NCBI GenBank assembly: GCA_026388815.1 | Contig: JAPLJA010000003.1 | Coordinates: 1-32,088 of the forward strand | Source: Pseudomonadota bacterium | GTDB taxonomy: Bacteria > Desulfobacterota > WTBG01 > JAPLJA01 | Length of the DNA stretch: 32,088 nt | Direction: 5' to 3' | In this document: piece by piece, positions 19,313 to 25,660 of the stretch | How positions within the stretch are numbered: the stretch's first letter is position 1 | Layout: each line of letters opens with the position of its first letter | Translations under genes and position numbers: made by a program | The notes under the pieces: model-generated | Seen by the model: the letters and a program-made list of their open reading frames with translations, nothing else | The model's database searches: none | What the model was told of the DNA's origin: nothing

Positions 19313-20473
19313 TTAAACAGTCTTGGACAGGAACCCAAAGGTATACTCACGGACAGGGAAGGTCTTCTTAATCCCCACCGTTACTTCCATGTTATACCAT
19401 GCCGTTGCTATCTCCTTGCAATCCGTGGATATAGCCGACCAGAACCCTGCCGCTGCTTCCTTCGGGATAACCTTATAGAACTTGAGCAAGTTTTCACCCT
19501 GCTTCTTGGTCAGGTTCTTATTGGCCTTTTTCAGATACCCGCAGATTTCCTTCGTGTAGAAAGCAATCTCGGTTACAAGCATGGACTTGAACTCTTCCTC
19601 AACTTCATTAGTCCACTTGTTGAGGATGTCCTCTGCGTTGTGAACCTTATACTCTTTCTTGATGTAGTCCACGAAGTTCGTAGCGATGTCCCCGATATAA
19701 CCCATCGAAAGAAGATGGAGATAGTTCGGGTCTTTGAACGGGTCGTCGTTGTTCTCTGCCATATACTTCAAGCAGGTGGACAACTTGCACCATGACCGAG
19801 GAGTCGGAGTAATCTTCCCGACCTCCGGCTTCATGTCCAGACCGAGATCCGCCGTAAACTTGGCAAGATAAGTCAGGATGGCCTTGTGACATCCATCCTT
19901 CTCCGCCCACTCAATCCACTCCGGAAAGGTTGGTTTGAATTTGATCTTCAGGAACCGGTCATACAGAGCCGGGTCAAGCTGAGTACCTGAATACACATCC
20001 ATGTCGTCATTGCTCGCAGAGATTACCCGCCAGCCCATCGGCAGCTCCCTGAAGTGGAACCGATAATCCAGAGCCAATTCCAGCACGGCATTCTGGACAT
20101 CCCTGGGAGCACGGGGCAGCTCATCCAGGAACAGGAAGCCCTGTGAATCCGGATCAGTCGGGAACCACTCGGCAAGATCATGCACGGTAATGTTCTCCGC
20201 CATTACTCTGTGCTCGGTACGCACGCCGTCTTTAAACATACTCCGGGTTACTTCACCCTTCAGCGTATGCCTCTGCATACCAATGAGATCACCAACCTCA
20301 CACTGAGCCAATCTGAAGTCAATAAACCCAAACGGCTTTCCCGTTCTCTGGGACAGGATCGCCGCAGCCTGGGCCACGACTGAGGACTTGCCCAGACCGT
20401 GATTCGATTCGAGGAGCACGGAGATACGGGGTGGGAGACCGAGAAGAGTCCTGATAGTCTGCTGTACATTCAT
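19313..20473 (-). CDS. MoxR-type AAA+ ATPase, module 1
   Basis: A 386-residue protein. Walker A is ESNHGLGKSS (22-31), Walker B is FLFLDELPRAP (113-123), sensor 1 is ISASND (151-156), and the arginine finger lies in ALYDRF (169-174). The insertion between Walker motifs and the helical lid are as in the MoxR/RavA group. These ATPases act as chaperone-like motors with a VWA partner; the partner here is most likely the peptidase/VWA protein at 17048-18325. The C-terminal 130 residues are helical and lysine-rich without an obvious domain. Strong AAGGAGGT ribosome site. Confidence 0.85.
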   Translation of the reverse strand: MNVQQTIRTLLGLPPRISVLLESNHGLGKSSVVAQAAAILSQRTGKPFGFIDFRLAQCEVGDLIGMQRHTLKGEVTRSMFKDGVRTEHRVMAENITVHDLAEWFPTDPDSQGFLFLDELPRAPRDVQNAVLELALDYRFHFRELPMGWRVISASNDDMDVYSGTQLDPALYDRFLKIKFKPTFPEWIEWAEKDGCHKAILTYLAKFTADLGLDMKPEVGKITPTPRSWCKLSTCLKYMAENNDDPFKDPNYLHLLSMGYIGDIATNFVDYIKKEYKVHNAEDILNKWTNEVEEEFKSMLVTEIAFYTKEICGYLKKANKNLTKKQGENLLKFYKVIPKEAAAGFWSAISTDCKEIATAWYNMEVTVGIKKTFPVREYTFGFLSKTV

Positions 20474-20498
20474 CTTACTACCTCCTTAATTTGTGGTA

Positions 20499-21746
20499 TT
20501 ACACGTCACCTTTAATTTTTGCATACTCTGAAGGAGCTAAATCTATCTCCATAAGAGTATCTGTTACGGTATTAACTGCATTAGCTTTCAGGAACTTGTT
20601 TCTGATTTCCTGAATAAGATTGTTCTCACACCCTATCAGAAGCGGGGCATGGTGGGCTTTAATCTTACCAAGGTTGATGGATAAAGCGTAACGGTCTATC
20701 TGATCTGCTGAAGCGGAGTTAAGAAAGGCATCCACCATAGCAGGGGTCTGGTTACAACGATCAATCTTAATGATCCATGAAGGCTCATTTTTAAGGATCT
20801 TCAGCCACAATTCTTCAGAGATTTCAAAGTCAAGATTGAAAATACCAGTGGGTCGATTATCTTCTTGAGTTTTCAGCACATCCAATATGAAAGTTTCTTT
20901 GTCCTTTATTTTATTGACAGCTTTAATAATTGAATCTTTATTGCCGTCACAATTATTGTTAGCTACATAGGCCACCAATATCGGATAGGTTTTAATTGTC
21001 AGGAGACTAAAACTTATCCCCTTAGACGCTGCAATAAGATTAATCTTCTCTGTAATATACTGCTTTGGAACGTACTGGATGTTATAGGATAACAATTCCA
21101 CCGCTTTCTCTACGGTGGCCTGGTCCCATGCTGACTCTGGTATTTCAAGTTTATCCAAGTCTCGATTCAGACAATGCTGGAGAACTTCATTATTAATCAG
21201 GTCAGTTGGGACTACATTTAACATGGAACTGCTCGCCGTCACCATTTGAATTGCAAATGCTTGATCCCAGAGAGCTTCAGGGAATTCAAAATCGAATCCT
21301 CTATCCCCATTATGCCTTGCAACTTCTAAGGCCATTTCCTGTGTCCACATATCCATAGGGATGTTTTTATATTCATGATAGCTATGAGACAAGACTAAAA
21401 GCCATTCTTCATATGTCGGGTTAGGAAGAATTTCTATATTATGAATATTATTTTCAAGACATTTGTGTCTTTCATGCTTGGTGAACTTGGTGAGGATATC
21501 TAATGGAATTATTGAAAGCTCACTGTAATTAGTTTTTAAATATTCCCGTGTAACAGCAAGGGTCTTTAACTCCGAAGGTATCTCAAGATATATCTCACTA
21601 AATTTAGCACTCCAGCATCTTTCATCTTTTTCTTTATAGAAGCATGTTTTACAGAACTCCTCTGTTAAATTAACGACAGTTCTTAACAGGGCGGGGCGGG
21701 CTCTGAGGAGCAGGGTGAACTTCTTTTTATCTACAAGGTATTTCAT
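20499..21746 (-). CDS. Helical-repeat protein, 415 aa
   Basis: Made of repeated helical pairs of about 30-35 residues, each with a pattern like FPEALWDQAFAIQMV, IPESAWDQATVEKAV and ISEELWLKILKNEPS. This recalls DUF4116-type repeats, which are common in phage and amoeba-associated proteins. Near the C-terminus, HHAPLLIGCENNLIQEIRNK resembles the LPLL module (A in place of L before P). A cysteine cluster sits at the start (CKTCFYKEKDERCW). It precedes the MoxR gene and could serve as a scaffold or substrate of module 1 (inference by position). Confidence 0.65.
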   Translation of the reverse strand: MKYLVDKKKFTLLLRARPALLRTVVNLTEEFCKTCFYKEKDERCWSAKFSEIYLEIPSELKTLAVTREYLKTNYSELSIIPLDILTKFTKHERHKCLENNIHNIEILPNPTYEEWLLVLSHSYHEYKNIPMDMWTQEMALEVARHNGDRGFDFEFPEALWDQAFAIQMVTASSSMLNVVPTDLINNEVLQHCLNRDLDKLEIPESAWDQATVEKAVELLSYNIQYVPKQYITEKINLIAASKGISFSLLTIKTYPILVAYVANNNCDGNKDSIIKAVNKIKDKETFILDVLKTQEDNRPTGIFNLDFEISEELWLKILKNEPSWIIKIDRCNQTPAMVDAFLNSASADQIDRYALSINLGKIKAHHAPLLIGCENNLIQEIRNKFLKANAVNTVTDTLMEIDLAPSEYAKIKGDV

Positions 21747-21755
21747 GGGGTCTCC

Positions 21756-21980
21756 TTAAATGTTAAGCTTCATCTGCCGGACTTTTACGGGGGCAAACTC
21801 TGGATACTTTTTCCAGAGCTCATGAAGCTGGGCTTGATTGGCACCCAGCATGGCACGGGTTTCTTGACCTGCCAGACTGGTGTCACTGGGAGTGCGGCTG
21901 GCCAGCCTGATGCTGGTCAATAGCTCCCCGATGTTCTTCTTGGTTTGCCATATTAGTCTGCGGGCTTGGGTGATATTCAT
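21756..21980 (-). CDS. Hypothetical helical protein, 74 aa
   Basis: Begins MNITQARRLIWQTKKNIGEL and ends FAPVKVRQMKLNI. It is mostly basic helix, with a threonine/serine loop (RTPSDTSLAGQET) in the middle. The start follows CGAGAGGTTT. No family recognised. Confidence 0.65.
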   Translation of the reverse strand: MNITQARRLIWQTKKNIGELLTSIRLASRTPSDTSLAGQETRAMLGANQAQLHELWKKYPEFAPVKVRQMKLNI

Positions 21981-21998
21981 AAACCTCTCGTTTAAGGT

Positions 21999-22151
21999 TT
22001 AACTGTTCCAGTGAACGCTGATGTTGTGCGCTGGCTGGCCCGATTCCTTAATGTAAGGTGCGACATCTTCCCATCGTACCCAATAACCATCAGACTTTGC
22101 CTTCATCGAGTAGTCGTGATCTGCATCGAATCGTTGGATTTGTCGCGCCAT
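21999..22151 (-). CDS. Small hypothetical protein, 50 aa
   Basis: Start ATG 22151 is behind AGAGAGGTTTGAT; the longer frame to 22232 runs through an attC-like site and is rejected. The sequence starts MARQIQRFDADHDYSMKAKS, then DGYWVRWEDVAPYIKESGQP, and ends NISVHWNS, which loosely fits the IxW ending of other small proteins. It is the backbone gene immediately downstream of the attC-like cluster. Confidence 0.6.
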   Translation of the reverse strand: MARQIQRFDADHDYSMKAKSDGYWVRWEDVAPYIKESGQPAHNISVHWNS

Positions 22152-22179
22152 ATCAAACCTCTCTTTTAAGGGCCAGCTT

Positions 22180-22251
22180 GCGTACAACGTTTGACGCATG
22201 GTGAAGTTTGTACTCAAATTTGCGAAGCGCACACCATGCGTTTGTTGTGTG
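22180..22251 (-). other. attC-like site C
   Basis: Plus-strand gcgtacaac (22180-22188) and gttgtgtg (22244-22251) bracket a perfect 10-bp inverted repeat, acgcatggtg (22194-22203) / caccatgcgt (22232-22241), with a small internal hairpin, tgcgaagcgca. Read on the minus strand the order is AAC-box, stem, stem, GTT-box, as in integron attC sites, in 72 bases. The GTT-box (GTTGTACGC) is the same as in site A. Confidence 0.5.
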
Positions 22252-22384
22252 TTGGTTTTCGCTCTACAATAATGTAAAGTGGTGAGTTGTTCCTACGAGG
22301 GTCTTTGGCCAATGTTACCACGGGCGGTTAGGCTAATAGGCTCACCACATATAATTTCAAAGAGCGAAAACTTTCACACAACGT
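22243..22384. repeat. Long inverted repeat between attC-like sites B and C
   Basis: gttgtgtgttggttttcgctct (22-nt arm at 22244-22265) is matched with three mismatches by agagcgaaaactttcacacaac (22361-22382 region). An inner gtggtgag / ctcaccac pair (about 22280 and 22340) nests inside. The 100-base interior has no open frame; on the cassette reading it is a gene-less or decayed cassette of about 200 bases. Confidence 0.5.
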
Positions 22385-22513
22385 CTCGCTAAACGGCTGA
22401 TAGGTTGCGCCCACAATGTGAACAATAATTAATGGTAGGCCCAAAACTCTCTGTATAAGAACTCCGCTTGCCTACACAATAAGCGCAACTTTCAGCCTTT
22501 AGCTGTTGTACGC
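22375..22513 (-). other. attC-like site B
   Basis: Boxes cacacaac (22375-22382) and gttgtacgc (22505-22513) flank a 21-23-nt stem. The left arm is gctaaacggctgataggttg plus cgc at 22388-22410; the right arm at 22483-22503 is complementary except for two single unpaired bases and one mismatch. Unpaired bases on one arm are typical of attC folds. Length is 139 bases. The site overlaps the 3' half of the small zinc-protein gene at 22389-22625. Confidence 0.55.
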
Positions 22514-22625
22514 TGTTTGACTGAACCTCCACAAGTTTTGTCACGGCATGAGAACAATCTCTTGTTCCGTCACAAATAGCCATTCCACAAACATCACTTT
22601 TTATACATTTCTCATCGAACATCAT
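22389..22625 (-). CDS. Small double zinc-ribbon protein in cassette-like unit
   Basis: A 78-residue protein starting MMFDEKCIKSDVCGMAICDG (cysteines at 7, 13, 18) and ending with a clear ribbon, CAYCVGKR ... INYCSHCGRNLSAV. GGAGGTCACGGC precedes the start. The gene lies between the GTT-box of site A and that of site B, exactly like an integron cassette, and its last 40 codons form part of site B. Small cysteine proteins of unknown function are frequent cassette cargo. Function unknown. Confidence 0.6.
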   Translation of the reverse strand: MMFDEKCIKSDVCGMAICDGTRDCSHAVTKLVEVQSNSVQQLKAESCAYCVGKRSSYTESFGPTINYCSHCGRNLSAV

Positions 22626-22659
22626 GCCGTGACCTCCAAATTAAAAGTTCAGACAAATT

Positions 22660-22785
22660 GCGTACAACGCCTACGCAACGGTTGCCGATTTACGGAAGCA
22701 GTTAAAAACAGACACTTTTTCAGGATGATGATAATACTCACAATGAGCGCATTGAGCGCAATTGGCAACCTTGCGTTGTTGGTGG
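22660..22785 (-). other. attC-like site A
   Basis: Box gcgtacaac (22660-22668) and the AAC-box region ccaccaac on the minus strand (22785-22778) flank the arms acgcaacggttgcc (22673-22686) and ggcaaccttgcgt (22764-22776). The arms are complementary with a single bulged base. The interior is about 77 bases and the whole site about 126, within the usual attC range. It overlaps the 3' part of the 67-aa gene. Confidence 0.55.
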
Positions 22786-22874
22786 ATGTGCTGTTTGCTA
22801 CCACCAATTTTACGCGGCTTAACAATGCCGACAGAAACACACAACGGCTTTACTGGAGCAATATAACGTGACAT
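22671..22874 (-). CDS. Small cysteine/histidine protein in cassette-like unit
   Basis: A 67-residue frame from ATG 22874 (AAAGGTTATCT in front). It has a basic start, MSRYIAPVKPLCVSVGIVKP, then CAQCAHCEYYHHPEKV and NCFRKSATVA, possible zinc ligands. Its stop TAG is just before the GTT-box of site A, and the last 40 codons coincide with that site. It may be a genuine cassette gene or an open frame created by the site; the Cys/His pattern favours the former. Confidence 0.45.
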   Translation of the reverse strand: MSRYIAPVKPLCVSVGIVKPRKIGGSKQHIHQQRKVANCAQCAHCEYYHHPEKVSVFNCFRKSATVA

Positions 22875-22963
22875 AGATAACCTTTCTTTAGCCGCGCTTA
22901 TAAATTAAAGGCAAACGGCATTTACACCAACTTGTCGTTATACGCCCTTTTGGTTCGTATAAT

Positions 22964-23578
22964 TTATTTATTCTCTAACAATGCAAGAAAGTCATTCACA
23001 TCCTGCGATGCTCCCAGAGCTATCTTCAGGTTAAGCACATCTTCGTCAAGGATACTGATGTCTCGTATGACGGAGTTCTTGGCCCTTTCTTCCATGATCT
23101 TTCGGTTGCAATGAATTTTCAGTTCGCCACAGTTGATCGTCCAAGTATCCAGGAAGCCGTCTTCCAGGAAGGCCGTGTTGATGTCTGCCCAGACCGTCGA
23201 GTACTCCTCGACGTCTTTACCCGGCATGACCATGACACTTAGAATCAAATGCCTGTTTTCAGAATCAGTTTTGGACTCTGCGGAGACACATTGCCCTGCC
23301 TGAAGAATATGCTTAATTTGATTCGCGGTTGACGGCTTCACGTTTTCAATGATCTCATAAACCACATCCCCTGGAATGTCAGCTTTAAATTCTGCCAATG
23401 TAGCGAATGCGGGCAGTCTGGGCATGATAATCGCGTATTTCTGAGAAGACTTGCTGGAGGATGTCGGCTTCCCTGAAAAAAGCAGAGTGAACAGGTCATC
23501 CTGACTCGGAGGCTGATACATGGCCTCGATTTCGAGTTTCAGGTTTTTATACTTCTTTAACAGTTCAGTTTGCCACAT
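22964..23578 (-). CDS. Hypothetical protein, 204 aa
   Basis: Starts MWQTELLKKYKNLKLEIEAM (helix), with a serine-rich linker (GKPTSSSKSSQKYAIIMPRL), then strands (HLILSVMVMPGKDVEEYSTV) and a helical C-terminus. Not recognised. It lies just upstream of the attC-like cluster and has an AAAGGAGTATAATACT ribosome site. Confidence 0.65.
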   Translation of the reverse strand: MWQTELLKKYKNLKLEIEAMYQPPSQDDLFTLLFSGKPTSSSKSSQKYAIIMPRLPAFATLAEFKADIPGDVVYEIIENVKPSTANQIKHILQAGQCVSAESKTDSENRHLILSVMVMPGKDVEEYSTVWADINTAFLEDGFLDTWTINCGELKIHCNRKIMEERAKNSVIRDISILDEDVLNLKIALGASQDVNDFLALLENK

Positions 23579-23612
23579 ATAGTATTATACTCCTTTTTAA
23601 AGGATACTTAAA

Positions 23613-23786
23613 TTACCAGTGTATCTGTGTAATCACGGGGACAGGGGTATTAATAGATGATGGTCTATCGGGCATGTTCTCGGGGCAGGGGCCATTAAGA
23701 TGGAAAGACGCTGCCCACTCCTCACCAGTTGCATAGAGTTCCCTGTCCACACCACCTATATAGCTATAATAGCCTTCAGGTCTCAT
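23613..23786 (-). CDS. Small protein with C-terminal IHW signature, 57 aa
   Basis: ATG 23786 behind CGGAGGTTAA. Begins MRPEGYYSYIGGVDRELYAT, continues GEEWAASFHLNGPCPENMPD and ends PVPVITQIHW at the stop. The ending matches the IHW/IQW/IAW tails of three other small proteins. Copy 4 of the 15-base repeat lies immediately upstream of its ribosome site. Confidence 0.6.
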   Translation of the reverse strand: MRPEGYYSYIGGVDRELYATGEEWAASFHLNGPCPENMPDRPSSINTPVPVITQIHW

Positions 23787-23804
23787 TTAACCTCCGTTTA
23801 AGTG

Positions 23805-23820
23805 TCAAAGCCTACTACGC
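23805..23820 (-). repeat. 3'-end repeat, copy 4
   Basis: The minus strand reads gcgtagtaggctttgacac. As in copies 1 and 2, the first TAG is the stop codon of the gene (59-aa zinc protein) and a second TAG follows. The 15-base core is identical. Confidence 0.7.
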
Positions 23821-23994
23821 CTGCTGTGCCTTGATTTTCTCGATCAACTCCGCGTCATCATAATACCCACGGCACGACTGGCAAACGAAGTAAGCCTCCT
23901 GGTCTGGTGTTTCGATGACTGCCATCGAGCGCTCATCAACGCGCTTACCGCAGGCGTCACAGGGACAGTCCCCAATATCTGATGTGACTTTCAT
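23815..23994 (-). CDS. Small zinc-ribbon protein, 59 aa
   Basis: ATG 23994 follows AGGAGGATGTTGA. Residues 10-15 (CPCDAC) and FVCQSCRGYYDD give C12/C15 and C38/C41, a two-knuckle ribbon, with strands between (RSMAVIETPDQEAYF) and a C-terminal helix (AELIEKIKAQQA). The alanine codon before the stop leads straight into the 15-base repeat. Confidence 0.65.
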   Translation of the reverse strand: MKVTSDIGDCPCDACGKRVDERSMAVIETPDQEAYFVCQSCRGYYDDAELIEKIKAQQA

Positions 23995-24005
23995 TCAACA
24001 TCCTC

Positions 24006-24209
24006 CTAAAGGATCGACCGAGGATCACTGTATCGCTGGCGTCTCTGGCGAAGCGCCAGACTAATCCCAGTCACCTCGGCATTAAGTCCCAGTGTTCGTT
24101 TGATAAAGTTCTTGGCCTTATTACCGGCCTGCTCTGCATTGGATGCTTCAGCATATTGCGGGTCGTTAAACTCACGGCCACTTATACTGAGAGTTACGAA
24201 GAAGATCAT
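24006..24209 (-). CDS. Hypothetical protein, 67 aa
   Basis: Begins MIFFVTLSISGREFNDPQYA, then an alanine/lysine helix (ASNAEQAGNKAKNFIKRTLG) and an arginine-rich end (LALRQRRQRYSDPRSIL). The strand-helix-strand order is like the 56-aa protein at 7391. The start overlaps the stop of the upstream gene (ATGA). Confidence 0.6.
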   Translation of the reverse strand: MIFFVTLSISGREFNDPQYAEASNAEQAGNKAKNFIKRTLGLNAEVTGISLALRQRRQRYSDPRSIL

Positions 24210-24760
24210 TTGACGGCTTCCTTCAATCGTTTACATATCTCATCAAAGGTATCGAACACAACCAAAAGAGACCAGTCAACGATCTTCCCCTTGGGGATCA
24301 TCTCAGACTCAAAACCGGCAGGATAATTCATAGCCTCGGCTATATACGAATACTCCCCATCATCAGCAGCCTCCGCCAGACTGTCCAGCCATTCTATCTC
24401 CTCGGCTGACAGCTCATGGTTCTTCTTCAGATTGGCCACTTCTTTCTTCAATTTATCTGCATCAAAGACATACGGGTCTTGGTTGGAAGAGTTCTGCAAC
24501 TTCTCAATCCAGTATTGATCTGATACAGACCCATCAGCAGAAGGAACAAACTCACGGCAGAAAATCCAGTTACCATAGTCCCCGGTCACGGTCAAGATGC
24601 CACAAGTATTAATAAACTTGACGCTCTGACAAGATGTTTCAGGGACAGCCAAACGATGAATCACTATATTTTCTTGGACGCCTTCAGCGGAAAGTCCTAT
24701 TGGCCCAAAACTAAAGAGCCTGTGCTTGCTGAAGTCTACGTCAGTTCGTTTCTCTCTCAT
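24206..24760 (-). CDS. Hypothetical protein, 184 aa
   Basis: Start chosen at ATG 24760 behind AAAGGTGGGAATC. The protein is beta-rich at the N-terminus (HRLFSFGPIGLSAEGVQEN) with NTCGILTVTGDYGNWIFCRE in the middle, then helices (KLKKEVANLKKNHELSAEEI) and an acidic end. No family recognised. The palindrome at 24795-24860 lies just upstream. Confidence 0.65.
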   Translation of the reverse strand: MREKRTDVDFSKHRLFSFGPIGLSAEGVQENIVIHRLAVPETSCQSVKFINTCGILTVTGDYGNWIFCREFVPSADGSVSDQYWIEKLQNSSNQDPYVFDADKLKKEVANLKKNHELSAEEIEWLDSLAEAADDGEYSYIAEAMNYPAGFESEMIPKGKIVDWSLLVVFDTFDEICKRLKEAVK

Positions 24761-24794
24761 GATTCCCACCTTTGATTGTTGTACGATGTGATGG

Positions 24795-24860
24795 GTCTGG
24801 CCGAGGGCAAACTATTAAAAAATATTCTGAGAATATTTTTTAATAACGCTCTGGCCAGAC
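24795..24860. terminator. Large palindrome, probable bidirectional terminator
   Basis: A 31-base palindrome (24814-24844) with 15-bp arms, attaaaaaatattct / agaatattttttaat, around one base, lies inside an outer gtctggcc / ggccagac pair (24795-24802 and 24853-24860). Runs of A and T on either side of the AT-rich stem fit a terminator that works both ways, here after the 244-aa gene. It could also be a cruciform binding site. Confidence 0.5.
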
Positions 24861-24868
24861 TCACCCGT

Positions 24869-25603
24869 CTAAACTTTTGCCGCTGCTCGCATCGCCTGAT
24901 ACTTGGGCGAGTTCCACTTCGCCCACAAAGCCCGATGCCCCTGAATGAAATTCAGATAAGCAGGCATGTCTCTGACTTCCAAAGCACCACCTGCTATCAG
25001 GCTGTGCAAGTAAGTCACGAACCCCGTGACCTGAAAGATGGATACCTCTTTATCAAGTGAGGCATGGATAGGCTTGCACGCATCCTCCGAAATCTGTCCA
25101 TTCAGATTCAGGAACTCTGATCTGATCGTGTCCTTCTCATTACCAAAGAGCGACCTGATCTTGGCAACCTTATGGCCATTGCCAGACCGCGCCTTCACGA
25201 AGGCTGATGCAGAAGGCACAGGATCATTCTCTCCTTGGCCGGGTAACACCTGCTCTGGCTGGGGATACGAAATCGGATGGTATGGAATCCCCGTGTTGTC
25301 CGTAACCGGGTCTTCTTTAACCGGGGCACCACGATCCGTCAGGAACTTGGTAAAGAAGTCATCGAACTGCTTCTTCGCTCTCTGCAACGGCTCGACGATG
25401 ACGCAGTCTGGAATCTCAATGACCTGCTCAAAGGTCTCGACGTTGTTCTCAAGACGCTTCATCTCAACCACAAGAACCTTGTCTACAAAATCCGCAATCA
25501 AATCCACATTGTCCTCATGGACTTTATCTGTAGCAACTCTCTTGAGATAATCAAAGAAAGTATTCAGTGGAGTGATTGATGGTACTTGCATAGTTACTTT
25601 CAT
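24869..25603 (-). CDS. Protein sharing a C-terminal domain with 28937-29413
   Basis: A 244-residue protein. The N-terminal helical part (MKVTMQVPSITPLNTFFDYL) has no recognised domain. The C-terminal 90 residues (LNGQISEDACKPIHASLDKE, SIFQVTGFVTYLHSLIAGGA, ALWAKWNSPKYQAMRAAAKV) match the 158-aa protein at 28937, and 33 bases are identical between the two genes (24894-24926 and 29007-29039). The shared IFQxTGxVxxLH and WAKWNSPKYQ blocks suggest a compact helical domain. The gene pair brackets the CobT/CobS-like genes, so both proteins may be partners or substrates of module 2 (inference). Confidence 0.7.
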   Translation of the reverse strand: MKVTMQVPSITPLNTFFDYLKRVATDKVHEDNVDLIADFVDKVLVVEMKRLENNVETFEQVIEIPDCVIVEPLQRAKKQFDDFFTKFLTDRGAPVKEDPVTDNTGIPYHPISYPQPEQVLPGQGENDPVPSASAFVKARSGNGHKVAKIRSLFGNEKDTIRSEFLNLNGQISEDACKPIHASLDKEVSIFQVTGFVTYLHSLIAGGALEVRDMPAYLNFIQGHRALWAKWNSPKYQAMRAAAKV

Positions 25604-25635
25604 ATCTACACCAACCTTTCTTATTTAGATTTAAA

Positions 25636-25660
25636 AGGCAGGGGGATTAATTCCCCCGCC
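25636..25660 (-). terminator. Rho-independent terminator after CobT-like gene
   Basis: On the minus strand ggcggggga, a five-base loop, tccccctgcc and ttttaaat follow the stop of the CobT-like gene directly. One unpaired base interrupts the stem. Confidence 0.75.

Noticed and set aside
22152-22232. N-terminal extension of the 50-aa gene (MRFANLSTN...)
   Set aside because: It runs through attC-like site C and has no ribosome site; the internal ATG at 22151 has a good one.
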